From NCBI GenBank assembly GCA_003576915.1, contig QEVF01000004.1, forward strand, positions 62,001 through 126,000: a stretch of 64,000 nucleotides of DNA, given 5' to 3'. The position numbers and the translations under genes are program-made. Source of the DNA: Planctomycetota bacterium. Its GTDB lineage: Bacteria > Planctomycetota > UBA8742 > UBA2392. Every line of letters begins with the position of its first letter. The stretch's first letter is position 1. The notes below the pieces were generated by a model. That model saw only the letters and a list, made by a program, of their open reading frames with translations. It searched no databases and was not told the origin of the DNA. Shown here piece by piece: positions 31,936 to 40,009 of the stretch.

Positions 31936-34068
31936 TCAGCCGCCCAGTCGCGACAAGAGACTCTCGATGTAGGGATCGTCCTGCCCGCGCCTGCCATAGG
32001 CCTGGGCCAGCGCCCGCGCCCGGTCGCTCAACCCATGCAGGGCAATCTCGGCAATCAGGTCCAGCCTCAGAATCGCCGGCTCACGCGCATGGCGCGAGGC
32101 CGCAATGCGCTCCTGCGCCCAGGCCGGCCGCTCCAGAGCCAGGCAGAGCAGGGCGGCATCGGCCAGATCCTGCACGGTGCCTGCCTCCTGTGCGCAGAGT
32201 TCGTCCAGAAGCGCAAGCGCCGAGAGCAACTCGCCGGCCTGAGCCTGCGCGCCTGCCAGCTCGCGCAGAAAGTCCGGCGCGCGGCAGCCGCGCGCGTAGG
32301 CACTGCGCAGGTAATAGCGCTTGAGGTCGGCGTTTTCCGCCAGGGCGGCAAGTTCAAGGGCGGCCGCGGCGTGGTCGGGCGCCTCTTCAAAGGCCCGCTT
32401 GAACCAACCCTGAGCGCCGGCCTTGTCGCCCCGGGCGAGCAACTGCCTGGCCACCACCAACGGCAGCGGTTCGCCGCGAAACTGCGCCCCCTTCTGTGCC
32501 CGCTCCGCCAGCAACAGCAGGGCCTGCTCCACGGACGCTGCATCGGCCACGGCCAGCGCCAGTTCAAGCAAGCGAGCCGCCTCGGCGGCGTCACCGCGAG
32601 CGACGCGGTCCAGCAGCACGCGGCAGATGGCGGGCTGCAGAAGCTTGACGGCGGCGCGCTGGGCGTCATAGGGCTCGCGCCGCTGCGGGTCGCCGGGTGC
32701 CGGTTGCGAGAGAGTGGCCAGGTCCAGATCCGCGAGGGCTTCGCGGGCCTGAGCCGGGCTGAGGTCGCCCAGGCAGCGGAAGATGAGCGAACTGGCCCAC
32801 ACGCGGGCGGCGGGCGTGGCCAGGGTAGGACGCAGCTTTTCGATCAGGGCCGCCAGCATCTCGCGCACGGCGGGCTCCTTGCCGGCTGAGGAACGCAGGC
32901 CCAACTGCTCGCCGTCATAGGTGGCAATACCCGCCTTGATGGTCTGGGCCAGTAGCGGAAACTCCCGGCCCATGGGGGCGATCACGACGAGGTCGGCCCC
33001 GCTGGCCTGGGCCAGGGCGCAGAGCAGCAGAATCAGGGGCAGTCGCGGCCCGCCCTTGGCATGCAGGATGTCCGAAGGCAGCACCTGGTCGCCGTCGGGA
33101 AACAGCACGACCTGGGTTTCCTGGCGGCAGTGGGCCACAAAGGAGTCCAGAAATGGCTTGCGCGAGGAGCGCCAGGCCGCGTCGGAAGCGGCCGCGCCTT
33201 CGGCAAAGCGCAGCAGGCGGCGCCAGGTGTCGGCGGGGCCAAGCTTCAGCCGCGCCGGCTCGATGCGCGCGAGGTCTTCCTCAAGGCTGAGCAGCAGGGA
33301 AGGCCACTCCGTGGCGCGCAGTACGGCGAGATCGAAATCCGGGTCGAGCAGGTTGAGAGCCACGTAGTGGGCCTGCGGTTTGAGTTCGCGGGTGTAGCCG
33401 GCGGCCTTGGCGTCAAAGGCGCCGGCGTTGTCCGCCGGCGGAGCGTTGGCCGGCCGCGGCAAAACCGGAGCCGGCTGGTTGCCCACGCGGGCAACATTGC
33501 CGACTGCGGAGTTTGCCGGTGAAGCTTCAAACAGGCCAAACGCCCAGGCAGCCGCCGCCGCGGCCAGTCCCGCCAGCAGCAGCACCGCAACCAGAATGAC
33601 CGGACCGAAGCTCGCGGCGCGCGGCGACGGGGCGACTCTGGCAACATCCTTTGGCCTGGCTTCGGGGGCCGTGGGCGCCGGGACCAGGGAGGACTGGCGC
33701 GAGGTCTCCTCAAACATTTCCTGGGTCAGGGAAAGCGGAAGGCCCCCGTCGATCATGAGGTCGTTGAGTACGCCGCGGATGCGCTCCACCAGGCGCTCGG
33801 CGCCCTGGGCCATGACCTCGGGCTTGAGGTTCTTGGTTTTGAGGATGAGTTCCTTGAGCCGGGCGCGCAGGTCCGGCGAAAGCCGGTCATGGCACTTCAC
33901 GAATTCACGCTCAAGGGCGACGCGGGCCTCAAGGAAGTCCCCCACCAGTCCTGCCGGCACCTGCCCGCCGCCGCGCGACATGCGCAGGGCGAAGTCCGCC
34001 ACGCGGTCGGCGCGCAGCAGGGCGCTGCGCAGGCCCTCAAATAGTCTGTTGTCGGACAAGTCGGCCAT
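31936..34068 (-). CDS. Large membrane protein with helical repeats, paired with ECF sigma factor
   Basis: 710 residues. The cytoplasmic N-terminal region (1-150) is helical and charged. One membrane span lies near 153-178 (GPVILVAVLLLAGLAAAAAA). A Pro/Ala-rich linker and a large extracytoplasmic region follow. The last 250 residues consist of TPR/SEL1-like repeats (QLLARGDKAGAQGWFKRAFE and ALLDELCAQEAGTVQDLADA). A middle segment (VLFPDGDQVLPSDILHAKGG) is not recognised. The layout, cytoplasmic helices plus one span plus sensor, together with the 2-nt gap to an ECF gene, fits a signal-sensing regulator of that sigma factor, but no known anti-sigma motif is visible. Confidence 0.6.
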   Translation of the reverse strand: MADLSDNRLFEGLRSALLRADRVADFALRMSRGGGQVPAGLVGDFLEARVALEREFVKCHDRLSPDLRARLKELILKTKNLKPEVMAQGAERLVERIRGVLNDLMIDGGLPLSLTQEMFEETSRQSSLVPAPTAPEARPKDVARVAPSPRAASFGPVILVAVLLLAGLAAAAAAWAFGLFEASPANSAVGNVARVGNQPAPVLPRPANAPPADNAGAFDAKAAGYTRELKPQAHYVALNLLDPDFDLAVLRATEWPSLLLSLEEDLARIEPARLKLGPADTWRRLLRFAEGAAASDAAWRSSRKPFLDSFVAHCRQETQVVLFPDGDQVLPSDILHAKGGPRLPLILLLCALAQASGADLVVIAPMGREFPLLAQTIKAGIATYDGEQLGLRSSAGKEPAVREMLAALIEKLRPTLATPAARVWASSLIFRCLGDLSPAQAREALADLDLATLSQPAPGDPQRREPYDAQRAAVKLLQPAICRVLLDRVARGDAAEAARLLELALAVADAASVEQALLLLAERAQKGAQFRGEPLPLVVARQLLARGDKAGAQGWFKRAFEEAPDHAAAALELAALAENADLKRYYLRSAYARGCRAPDFLRELAGAQAQAGELLSALALLDELCAQEAGTVQDLADAALLCLALERPAWAQERIAASRHAREPAILRLDLIAEIALHGLSDRARALAQAYGRRGQDDPYIESLLSRLGG

Positions 34069-34098
34069 GGATCCCCAGCACGTGATTGCGAAACCGCC

Positions 34099-34983
34099 TC
34101 AGGGTTTGCGCAGCAGCTCAATCACCTCCCGGTAGCGCGCTGCGGTGCGGTTCACGATGTCATCGGGGAGTTCGGGCGGGGGCGGGGTCTTGTTCCAGGG
34201 CTGCTGTTCGAGCCAGTCACGCACGATCTGCTTGTCGTAGCTCTCGGGGCTGGTGCCGGGCCTGTAGCGGGCGCTGTCCCAGAAGCGGCTGCTGTCAGGC
34301 GTCAGAACCTCGTCGCACAGGATGACGCGGCCTTCGTACAGGCCAAACTCGAACTTGGTGTCCGCGATAATGATGCCGCGGCTGTTGGCATAGGCGTTGG
34401 CCTTGGCATAAAGCCTCAGCGTAAGGTCGCGCAGGCGCGCGGCATGGTCGCGCCCGACGATGGCTGCCGCCCGCTCAAAGTCAATGTTCTCGTCGTGCTG
34501 GCCCTTGGGGGCCTTGGTGGCCGGTGTGAAAATGGCCTGCGGCAACTTTTCGGCCTGGCGAAGCCCGGCGGGCAAGAGCTGGCCGCAGACCGCGCCTGTC
34601 TGCCGGTACTCCTTCCAGCCGCTGCCGGCGATGTAGCCTCGGGCCACACACTCGATGGGAAAAATGCTCGCCTTGCGGCAGAGCATGGAGCGGCCCTGAA
34701 GCTGACGCCTGAACGGATGCAGGACAGCGGGCATGCGCTCGACATCGGCGGTGATCAGGTGATTCTCGATGTCGGACTCGAAGAATCTCAGCCAGAAGAG
34801 CGTGAGCTGGGTCAACATCTCGCCCTTGCCGGGAATGCCCCGCGACATGATGACATCGAAGGCAGAGAGGCGATCCGTGGCGACAAGCAGCAGCTTGCCT
34901 TCAATCTCGTAGATGTCGCGGACCTTGCCCTGGTGGATACGCCTGATGCCGGGCAGATGGGTTTCGAGCAGGACGTCGTTCAT
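34099..34983 (-). CDS. purC: Phosphoribosylaminoimidazole-succinocarboxamide synthase (SAICAR synthetase)
   Basis: 294-residue purine biosynthesis enzyme joining CAIR and aspartate with ATP. Motifs are GKVRDIYEIEGKLLLVATDR, SAFDVIMSRGIPGKGEML, FPIECVARGYIAGSGWKEY, GQHDENIDF, IIIADTKFEFGLYEGRVILC and DSSRFWDSARY. Length fits the long-form PurC found in many bacteria and yeast Ade1. ATG 34983 (MNDVLLETHLPG) is chosen, with GAGAGG just upstream and TACATT about 20 nt further up. No other pur gene is adjacent. Confidence 0.96.
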   Translation of the reverse strand: MNDVLLETHLPGIRRIHQGKVRDIYEIEGKLLLVATDRLSAFDVIMSRGIPGKGEMLTQLTLFWLRFFESDIENHLITADVERMPAVLHPFRRQLQGRSMLCRKASIFPIECVARGYIAGSGWKEYRQTGAVCGQLLPAGLRQAEKLPQAIFTPATKAPKGQHDENIDFERAAAIVGRDHAARLRDLTLRLYAKANAYANSRGIIIADTKFEFGLYEGRVILCDEVLTPDSSRFWDSARYRPGTSPESYDKQIVRDWLEQQPWNKTPPPPELPDDIVNRTAARYREVIELLRKP

Positions 34984-35048
34984 GGCCTCTCGCGCTGGAC
35001 AACGTGCAATGTAGCAGGGCGCCCGCAAAGTGGCACCCCGCGAGTGGA

Positions 35049-35789
35049 TCAGCCGCGCGCAAGCCCACGGGCCCGCGCCTTGACCAACTGCCTTGGGCTC
35101 TCTTGGGGGTCAAAGACGCTTCCCGCGAAGTCGGCGCAGCGGCGCTCAACTTCCAGGCCTGCGCTTTGCAGCAACCGGTCCAGCTCTTCCGGTTCGTACA
35201 GCCGCACGCTTTCCTGCCAGCGCTGTACGCTCCCGTTCCGGGTCAACTCGACATCCTTGACGACGCGGCGGCCCAGGGCGTCGTGGCGGCGCCTCGAAGT
35301 CACGACCGCCTCGCCCAGAGTCTCCCGCGATTGCGGTACCAGCTTCGCCAGCGTGGGCCCCGGGTTGATGTGATCCAGCAGCAGCGCGCCGCCGGGCCGC
35401 AGCACGCGGCGCACCTCGCGCAGCACGGCGAGGTTTTCCGCGTCTTCGAAGTAGCCGAAGCTTGTAAACAGGCTGGTGACGCAGGCAAAGGCGCCGCTGC
35501 GCCAGGGCAGGCGCCTCATGTCGCCGCGTACGGCCGCGCCGACCAGGCTGCCGCGGGCAAGCAAGGCCATTGACAGGTCAAGCCCCCAGGCCCCGAGCCC
35601 CGCGGCGCGCATGGCGTGAAGGTGCCTTCCCGCGCCGCAGCCGAGATCAAGCACGGGAGAACTGCGCTCCAGCAGGCCCGCATGCAGCAGGTTCTGGACC
35701 TGGGCCGCGCCCTCCTCTGCGCTGCGGTGCGCGTACAGCAGGAGGTATTCGGGTCCGAAGGCTCGCTCAAACCAGGGCGCGTCGGGCAT
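35049..35789 (-). CDS. Class I SAM-dependent methyltransferase
   Basis: 246 residues. SAM-binding motif I is VLDLGCGAGRHLHAM (about 46-60), with GLDLSMALLARG as motif II and REVRRVLRPGGALLLDHINP as the post-motif. The N-terminal WFERAFGPEYLLLYAHRS helix occurs in a common methyltransferase subgroup of unknown substrate. The C-terminus binds the acceptor. ATG 35789 has TAGACT 6 nt upstream and no ribosome binding site, with part of the -10 supplied by the edge of repeat copy D. Substrate not predictable. Confidence 0.85.
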   Translation of the reverse strand: MPDAPWFERAFGPEYLLLYAHRSAEEGAAQVQNLLHAGLLERSSPVLDLGCGAGRHLHAMRAAGLGAWGLDLSMALLARGSLVGAAVRGDMRRLPWRSGAFACVTSLFTSFGYFEDAENLAVLREVRRVLRPGGALLLDHINPGPTLAKLVPQSRETLGEAVVTSRRRHDALGRRVVKDVELTRNGSVQRWQESVRLYEPEELDRLLQSAGLEVERRCADFAGSVFDPQESPRQLVKARARGLARG

Positions 35790-35795
35790 GGCCCA

Positions 35796-35801
35796 AGTCT
35801 A
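35796..35801 (-). promoter_or_regulatory. -10 element of leaderless methyltransferase transcript
   Basis: Extended TGCTAGACT on the minus strand, hexamer ending 6 nt before the ATG. The upstream TGC/TA comes from the edge of repeat copy D. The 15-mer AGTCTAGCAGGCCGC is shared exactly with the addB -10 region on the opposite strand. Confidence 0.5.
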
Positions 35802-35862
35802 GCAGGCCGCTGAAATGCGGCCTGCTCACGTCAACCTTGGAGGGCCCGCGATTTTCAGGCAC
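35800..35862 (+). repeat. Multi-hairpin repeat, partial copy D
   Basis: CTAGCAGGCCGC-tgaaat-GCGGCCTGC (9-bp perfect stem) is followed by TCACG and a stretch matching the next module of copy A (CTTGG, CGATTTTCAGGC). About 60 bp survive. Confidence 0.65.
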
Positions 35863-36001
35863 CAGGGCCTACCCCGCCTCGGCCCGCCGGTATTGAAGGG
35901 TGGCCCGGTGCCGCGGCTTCAGCGACCTGTCAAAGGCCCGACTTGGCCAAGGGCCGAGGCTTGCTGAACTTCAAACAGATAAAGCATAAAATCAATATAA
36001 A

Positions 36002-36051
36002 ACCATCTCACTCCTGTCCCGAGTACCGTATTCTCCCCTGTGTGAGATGGT
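36002..36051 (+). promoter_or_regulatory. Long-range inverted repeat in the leader of the nucleotidyltransferase-like gene
   Basis: ACCATCTCAC (36002-36011) pairs perfectly with GTGAGATGGT (36042-36051) across 30 nt, 28 nt before the ATG at 36079. AT-rich promoter-like sequence (CATAAA, TATAAA) lies just upstream at about 35976-36001. It may be a structured leader or an operator pair. Confidence 0.4.
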
Positions 36052-36078
36052 CGAACGCCAGGAACATGGAGAACTACG

Positions 36079-36888
36079 ATGTCTGATACCCCCACCCCGC
36101 CCCCCTTTCGCGGTCCTGCCCTTTGCGCGGTGATTCTCGCCAACGTCAGCGGTGAAGGAGGATTCCGCCCCGCCATGGTTCCCCTTGGCGGCCGCCCCCT
36201 CCTCGCCTGGACCCTCGAGGCCGCCATGGCCTGCCAGAGCGTGCGGGAAATCGTGGTCATGGCCGACCACCTCGAGGTCTCCCTGGCGGCTGCGCGCCTG
36301 GGGCGTGGCCGCAAGCCCTTGCGAGTGCTGGACATCGCCCCGGGACTGGATGCGCGCCAGTCCCTGGAGTGCGCTCTGCGCGGCCACGACCTGCGCGGCA
36401 CGGCCCTGGCGTTGTTGAGCGTGGCCGCGCCCTTTCGAAGCGGGCAGGACATTGACTTGGCGGCGGCCTACTTCGGATGCGAACTTGGCCGGGGCGCCCA
36501 GGGTCTGGTGAGCCTGAGCAACCTGTTGCGTGCGCAGGAGCTTTCCAGCCTGCGCTGGCTGATGCGGGAGTTTCCGCTGCCGGGGCTGCGAGAGTCCCGC
36601 GCGGCGGTCTCCCGCAAGCTCTACGAGTTCGGGGGCAACCCACCTTCCATCTGCGGCCTGGAACTCGCGGCCCTGCACCCGGCCATGACGCTGCTGACCC
36701 CGGCGGCCCAGCGCCAGTGGTCTGCCATGCCTCACGCCTCTGAAGCGCCCGCGACCCTTGGGTATCTGCTGCCTGAAGAAAGGGCCCTGGTGCTGGAGTG
36801 CGAAAGCGACCTGCGCCGCGCCCAGGCCATTCTGGGGCGGACAGATCACACCACGGTCTTTGCGCCGCCCTTGACGGCCGCGGCCTGA
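36079..36888 (+). CDS. Nucleotidyltransferase-like protein (NeuA/KdsB fold, divergent)
   Basis: 269 residues. The N-terminal region matches the beginning of CMP-sugar cytidylyltransferases: LCAVILANVSGEGGFRPAMV, PLGGRPLLAWTLEAAMACQS, VREIVVMADHLEVSLAAARL. The nucleotide-binding loop lacks the usual RxGSxGxxxKN, and a later region with the catalytic Asp pair is not clear. It may therefore be an inactive or re-purposed relative. The C-terminal half (GLVSLSNLLRAQELSSLRWL) is not recognised. ATG 36079 has GGAG 7 nt upstream. No sugar-biosynthesis genes are adjacent. Confidence 0.5.
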   Translation: MSDTPTPPPFRGPALCAVILANVSGEGGFRPAMVPLGGRPLLAWTLEAAMACQSVREIVVMADHLEVSLAAARLGRGRKPLRVLDIAPGLDARQSLECALRGHDLRGTALALLSVAAPFRSGQDIDLAAAYFGCELGRGAQGLVSLSNLLRAQELSSLRWLMREFPLPGLRESRAAVSRKLYEFGGNPPSICGLELAALHPAMTLLTPAAQRQWSAMPHASEAPATLGYLLPEERALVLECESDLRRAQAILGRTDHTTVFAPPLTAAA

Positions 36889-36999
36889 AAGCGCGCCGGC
36901 ACACAGCGCCCAGGCCGCAGAGGGGGACCCTGCCCCCGCCCCAGCCGCCGCGCCGTGACGGTCGCGGCGGTTGGCGTTTGCCCCGGTCTCCTGCTTCCT

Positions 37000-37005
37000 T
37001 ATAGT
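37000..37005 (+). promoter_or_regulatory. -10 element of leaderless acetyltransferase transcript
   Basis: TATAGT ends 8 nt before the ATG at 37014. TTGCCC lies 16 nt upstream. No ribosome binding site. Confidence 0.5.
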
Positions 37006-37013
37006 GCGCGCCC

Positions 37014-38180
37014 ATGCCGGGCATAGAAATCGAGACGGTCGACGAGCCGCTGAAGCATCGCGACTTCATAGAGCTTGCGTGGCAGATCAACGCCCACGAC
37101 CCGGACTGGGTGCCTCCGCTGCGGCGTGACCTCGGCAAGCTGCTCAATCGCGCCAAGTACCCCTTCTTCCGCTACGGCGACGCGCAGTTTTTCTTGGCGC
37201 GGCGGCGCGGCCGGCCCGTGGGCCGTATTGCCGCCATCGAGAACCGCCTGCACCTTGAGACGTACGGCGACAAGCGGGGCTTTTTTGGTTTCTTTGAGTG
37301 TGAAGACGACGTCGAGGCCGCCCGCGCCCTGTTCAAGGCCGCGGCCCGATGGCTGCGCGAGCGCAAATTGACGCGCGTGCTGGGTCCTTTCAACTACAGC
37401 ATCAACGACCAGTGTCCGGGCGTGCTGGTGGAGGGTTTCAACGGGCCCCCGGTGATTCTGATGTCTCACAACCCGCGCTATTACGGGCGCCTGCTCACGG
37501 ATTGCGGCCTGGCCAAGGCCAAGGACATGTACGCCTACCTGATTACGGAGCAGGTGCTCAAAGCCGAGCGCTTTGCGCGCGTCATGAACGCCATCAAGCG
37601 CCGCGCTCCGGAGCTCGAGCAGCGTGAAGTCCGCGTGCGCGGGCCGGGCTTCAAGCAGGATGTCGAACTGATGCTCAAGATGTTCAACCTGGCATGGAAG
37701 GACAACTGGGGCTTCACGCCGGTCACCCCGGAAGAGGTGGCGGCCATCGCCTCGGACCTCGGCGAAATCGTGCGACCGCAGCTCACGCGCATCGCCTCCA
37801 TCAAGGGCGAGCCGGTGGCCTTTGCCGTGTGCATTCCCAACGTCAATGAAGTGCTCCGCCTCATCCCCGACGGGCGCCTGACCACGGCCCTGTTCAAGCT
37901 GGGCCCGGGGGGCTTCCTGGACCTGGCACTGGGCCGCTCCGAGATCCGCGGCTTCCGCACCATGCTCATGGGCGTACTGCCCGAGCACCGCAACAAGGGC
38001 ATCGACGCCGTGATGATCTCCAAGATCATCGAGGCCGGATTTGCCCTGAACCAGAAGTACTGCGAACTGAGCTGGGTGCTCGAGGACAACCTGCCCATGA
38101 ACTCGCTGGCCGAAAAAGTGGGCGGCCTGCGCTACCGCACCTACCGGCTCTTTGAGGCTGACCTCTCCCGCCTCACTTGA
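37014..38180 (+). CDS. GNAT-fold acetyltransferase-like protein (YghO-like)
   Basis: 388 residues, soluble. The pattern follows the YghO-like GNAT family: HDPDWVPPLRRDLGKLLNRA, PFFRYGDAQFFLARRRGRPVGRIAAIENR, VLGPFNYSINDQCPGVLVEG, and the C-terminal GNAT core MLMGVLPEHRNKGIDAVMIS with CELSWVLEDNLPMNSLAEKV. The RNKG segment corresponds to the acetyl-CoA pyrophosphate loop. Acyl acceptor unknown. The 3' end overlaps the convergent minus-strand gene by 8 bp. ATG 37014 is leaderless. Confidence 0.78.
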   Translation: MPGIEIETVDEPLKHRDFIELAWQINAHDPDWVPPLRRDLGKLLNRAKYPFFRYGDAQFFLARRRGRPVGRIAAIENRLHLETYGDKRGFFGFFECEDDVEAARALFKAAARWLRERKLTRVLGPFNYSINDQCPGVLVEGFNGPPVILMSHNPRYYGRLLTDCGLAKAKDMYAYLITEQVLKAERFARVMNAIKRRAPELEQREVRVRGPGFKQDVELMLKMFNLAWKDNWGFTPVTPEEVAAIASDLGEIVRPQLTRIASIKGEPVAFAVCIPNVNEVLRLIPDGRLTTALFKLGPGGFLDLALGRSEIRGFRTMLMGVLPEHRNKGIDAVMISKIIEAGFALNQKYCELSWVLEDNLPMNSLAEKVGGLRYRTYRLFEADLSRLT

Positions 38181-39294
38181 CGATCACGGCAAACTCGCGC
38201 AGATCGCGGGAAAGTGCCTTCAGCAGCAGGGCCAGCACGAAACCCACGTGCCGCGCGTCGGGCGCTTCCTTGCGCAGGTCAAAGCGCAGGCCCAGCGTGC
38301 GGCCGGCGTCGTCATCAAGGGCTACGACCAGTTCGCCGAAGCGGGCGCCGTCGGGGTCTTCGCCGGCGCGAACGCGGATGGCCCGGTGCTGGCCGCGCTC
38401 ATACTCGGGATTGGTGACGTGGGTGAAGAAGCGGTCAATGAAGTCGCGGTCGATCTTCTCGAATTGGGCGGCCACCTCGCCGGCGTGGCCGTGGCTCGAA
38501 AAGTTGACGTTGGCCCGGCCTTGGGCGCGGATCCAGCGCTTGAGCATTTCCTCCAGCATGCGCAGGGTGTGCTCGCCCTTCTTGATGTGCGAGCGTGTCA
38601 GCATCATGGTCTTGAGCCGTGACTCGCGGGCGTGGCTTTGCGCGCCCTGCACCTCGGCTTTAAGCTTCCAGAGTTCGCGGTTCTGGTCGAGAAGCTGGCG
38701 GTCCAGCTCGGCGGCGCGGCGGTCGGACTCAGACAGGAGCGCCTCGGCCGCGGAAAGCTCCTTCTGGAGTTCCTCGATTTCGGAGCGGCTGCGGAGCATG
38801 TCGGCCTCCCGCGAGGCCACGCGGGTCTGGGTCTGCGTGCGTCTGGAGACGGCTTCGTGCGCCTTGTCGAGAAGGAAGGTGGCGCTGGCGTCGCCGGGCG
38901 CGTCGGGCAGCATGTCGTGCAGCTCGCGCATCAGGCGGTCTTTGTCGCTCTGGGCGGCGTCGGCCTCGCGGCGGGCAAGGTCCAGCCGATCGCGCAGGAC
39001 TTCAAGGGCCTGCTGCTGCTCCTCGCGCATGGCGGCGAGTTCCGCGCGGACTTCACGGGCCCGGTCGTCGAGGTCTTCCGTTGAAGGGTCCTGCATTCCC
39101 TGCCGGACCTTCAAGGCGAAGTAAATGAACAGGGCGTAAAGCGCGAACAACGCCAGCGACAGGGCCAGGTTGTCCCACCAGCCGCTGCTCGCACGCCATG
39201 AAAGGACGGCGAACACCGGGACTGAAACCAGCAGCCCGAGGCCGGCGGAGAACACCAGCCTGCCGAAGGGCTGTCGGACGAACTCACGCAGCAT
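38173..39294 (-). CDS. Two-span membrane protein with long coiled coil
   Basis: 373 residues. Two membrane segments (about 13-32 and 43-62, as in LVFSAGLGLLVSVPVFAVLS and LALSLALFALYALFIYFALK) are followed by a cytoplasmic coiled coil at about 75-240 (EELQKELSAAEALLSESDRR). A globular C-terminal domain of about 110 residues (FIDRFFTHVTNPEYERGQHR and AGRTLGLRFDLRKEAPDARH) ends the protein. ATG 39294 is chosen because the first span starts shortly after and GGGGGC precedes it. No family recognised. It could act in envelope or cytoskeletal organisation, inferred from architecture only. Confidence 0.6.
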   Translation of the reverse strand: MLREFVRQPFGRLVFSAGLGLLVSVPVFAVLSWRASSGWWDNLALSLALFALYALFIYFALKVRQGMQDPSTEDLDDRAREVRAELAAMREEQQQALEVLRDRLDLARREADAAQSDKDRLMRELHDMLPDAPGDASATFLLDKAHEAVSRRTQTQTRVASREADMLRSRSEIEELQKELSAAEALLSESDRRAAELDRQLLDQNRELWKLKAEVQGAQSHARESRLKTMMLTRSHIKKGEHTLRMLEEMLKRWIRAQGRANVNFSSHGHAGEVAAQFEKIDRDFIDRFFTHVTNPEYERGQHRAIRVRAGEDPDGARFGELVVALDDDAGRTLGLRFDLRKEAPDARHVGFVLALLLKALSRDLREFAVIVK

Positions 39295-39407
39295 GCAGTG
39301 CCCCCGTGCCTTGCAGCCGCCTTCGCCGCGCACCGCTGAACCACCATAACAGAGCCCGACAGGCAAGCCTGTGCCTTTGGCTCCTGATCCTTCTCAGTTC
39401 AGGCGGG

Positions 39408-39866
39408 TCAGCCGGCGGGCCTGAGGTCGCCGGGGCGCCGCAGCATCTTCTCCACTTCGGCGATGTGGGCCTCCTCAAGCTGGATTTGTTCGCGCGCGTA
39501 CTCCTCCAGCCACACGCTCTTGCCTTCCACCAGGCCCAGCAGGTTGTAGTACTCGGCCAGAGTGTCGCGTTCGTGCTGCAGAGCCTCGCGCAGAATCTGG
39601 TCGATGTCGTGCTTCTCCGTCTCGACCAGCTTGCCGATCTTGAGCGAAGGGTGGCCCCCCAGGGTCGTCACGTGCTCGCCCGCCAGGGCTGCGTGGTTCA
39701 TCCCCTCGCTGGCCTGATCCCGCATCCACTTGATGATCGGAATGCGTGCGTGGCCAAACACCATCAGCGAGTAGTGCAGGTAACGCACGACCCCCGCCAG
39801 CTCCAGTTCGAGGACGTTGTTCAGGCTTTTGATTGTCTTTTCAGTGTCAATGCCGTTCCTGGCCAT
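39408..39866 (-). CDS. Ferritin-like/bacterioferritin family protein
   Basis: 152 residues forming a four-helix bundle. Diiron-type ligands can be traced in LNNVLELELAGVVRYLHYSL (Glu), RDQASEGMNHAALAGEHVTT (Glu and His), LVETEKHDIDQILREALQHE (Glu), and EEYAREQIQLEEAHIAEVEK (Glu and His). The length matches bacterioferritin. A heme-ligating Met is uncertain. Likely iron storage or oxidant protection in the cytosol. ATG 39866 has GGAGGAG 6 nt upstream. Divergent from nuoN. Confidence 0.82.
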   Translation of the reverse strand: MARNGIDTEKTIKSLNNVLELELAGVVRYLHYSLMVFGHARIPIIKWMRDQASEGMNHAALAGEHVTTLGGHPSLKIGKLVETEKHDIDQILREALQHERDTLAEYYNLLGLVEGKSVWLEEYAREQIQLEEAHIAEVEKMLRRPGDLRPAG

Positions 39867-40009
39867 GTCATTCTCCTCCATGCCCTGCCGCCCGTTACCG
39901 TGACCGGCATTACACAAGACGCGGCCATACCCGCAACGAATATCCGCAGCCTTTGGCGCGCTTGCGGCCCGGGCGCAGCCAAGGCATTATCCCCGCCACT
40001 TTTGAGGGC

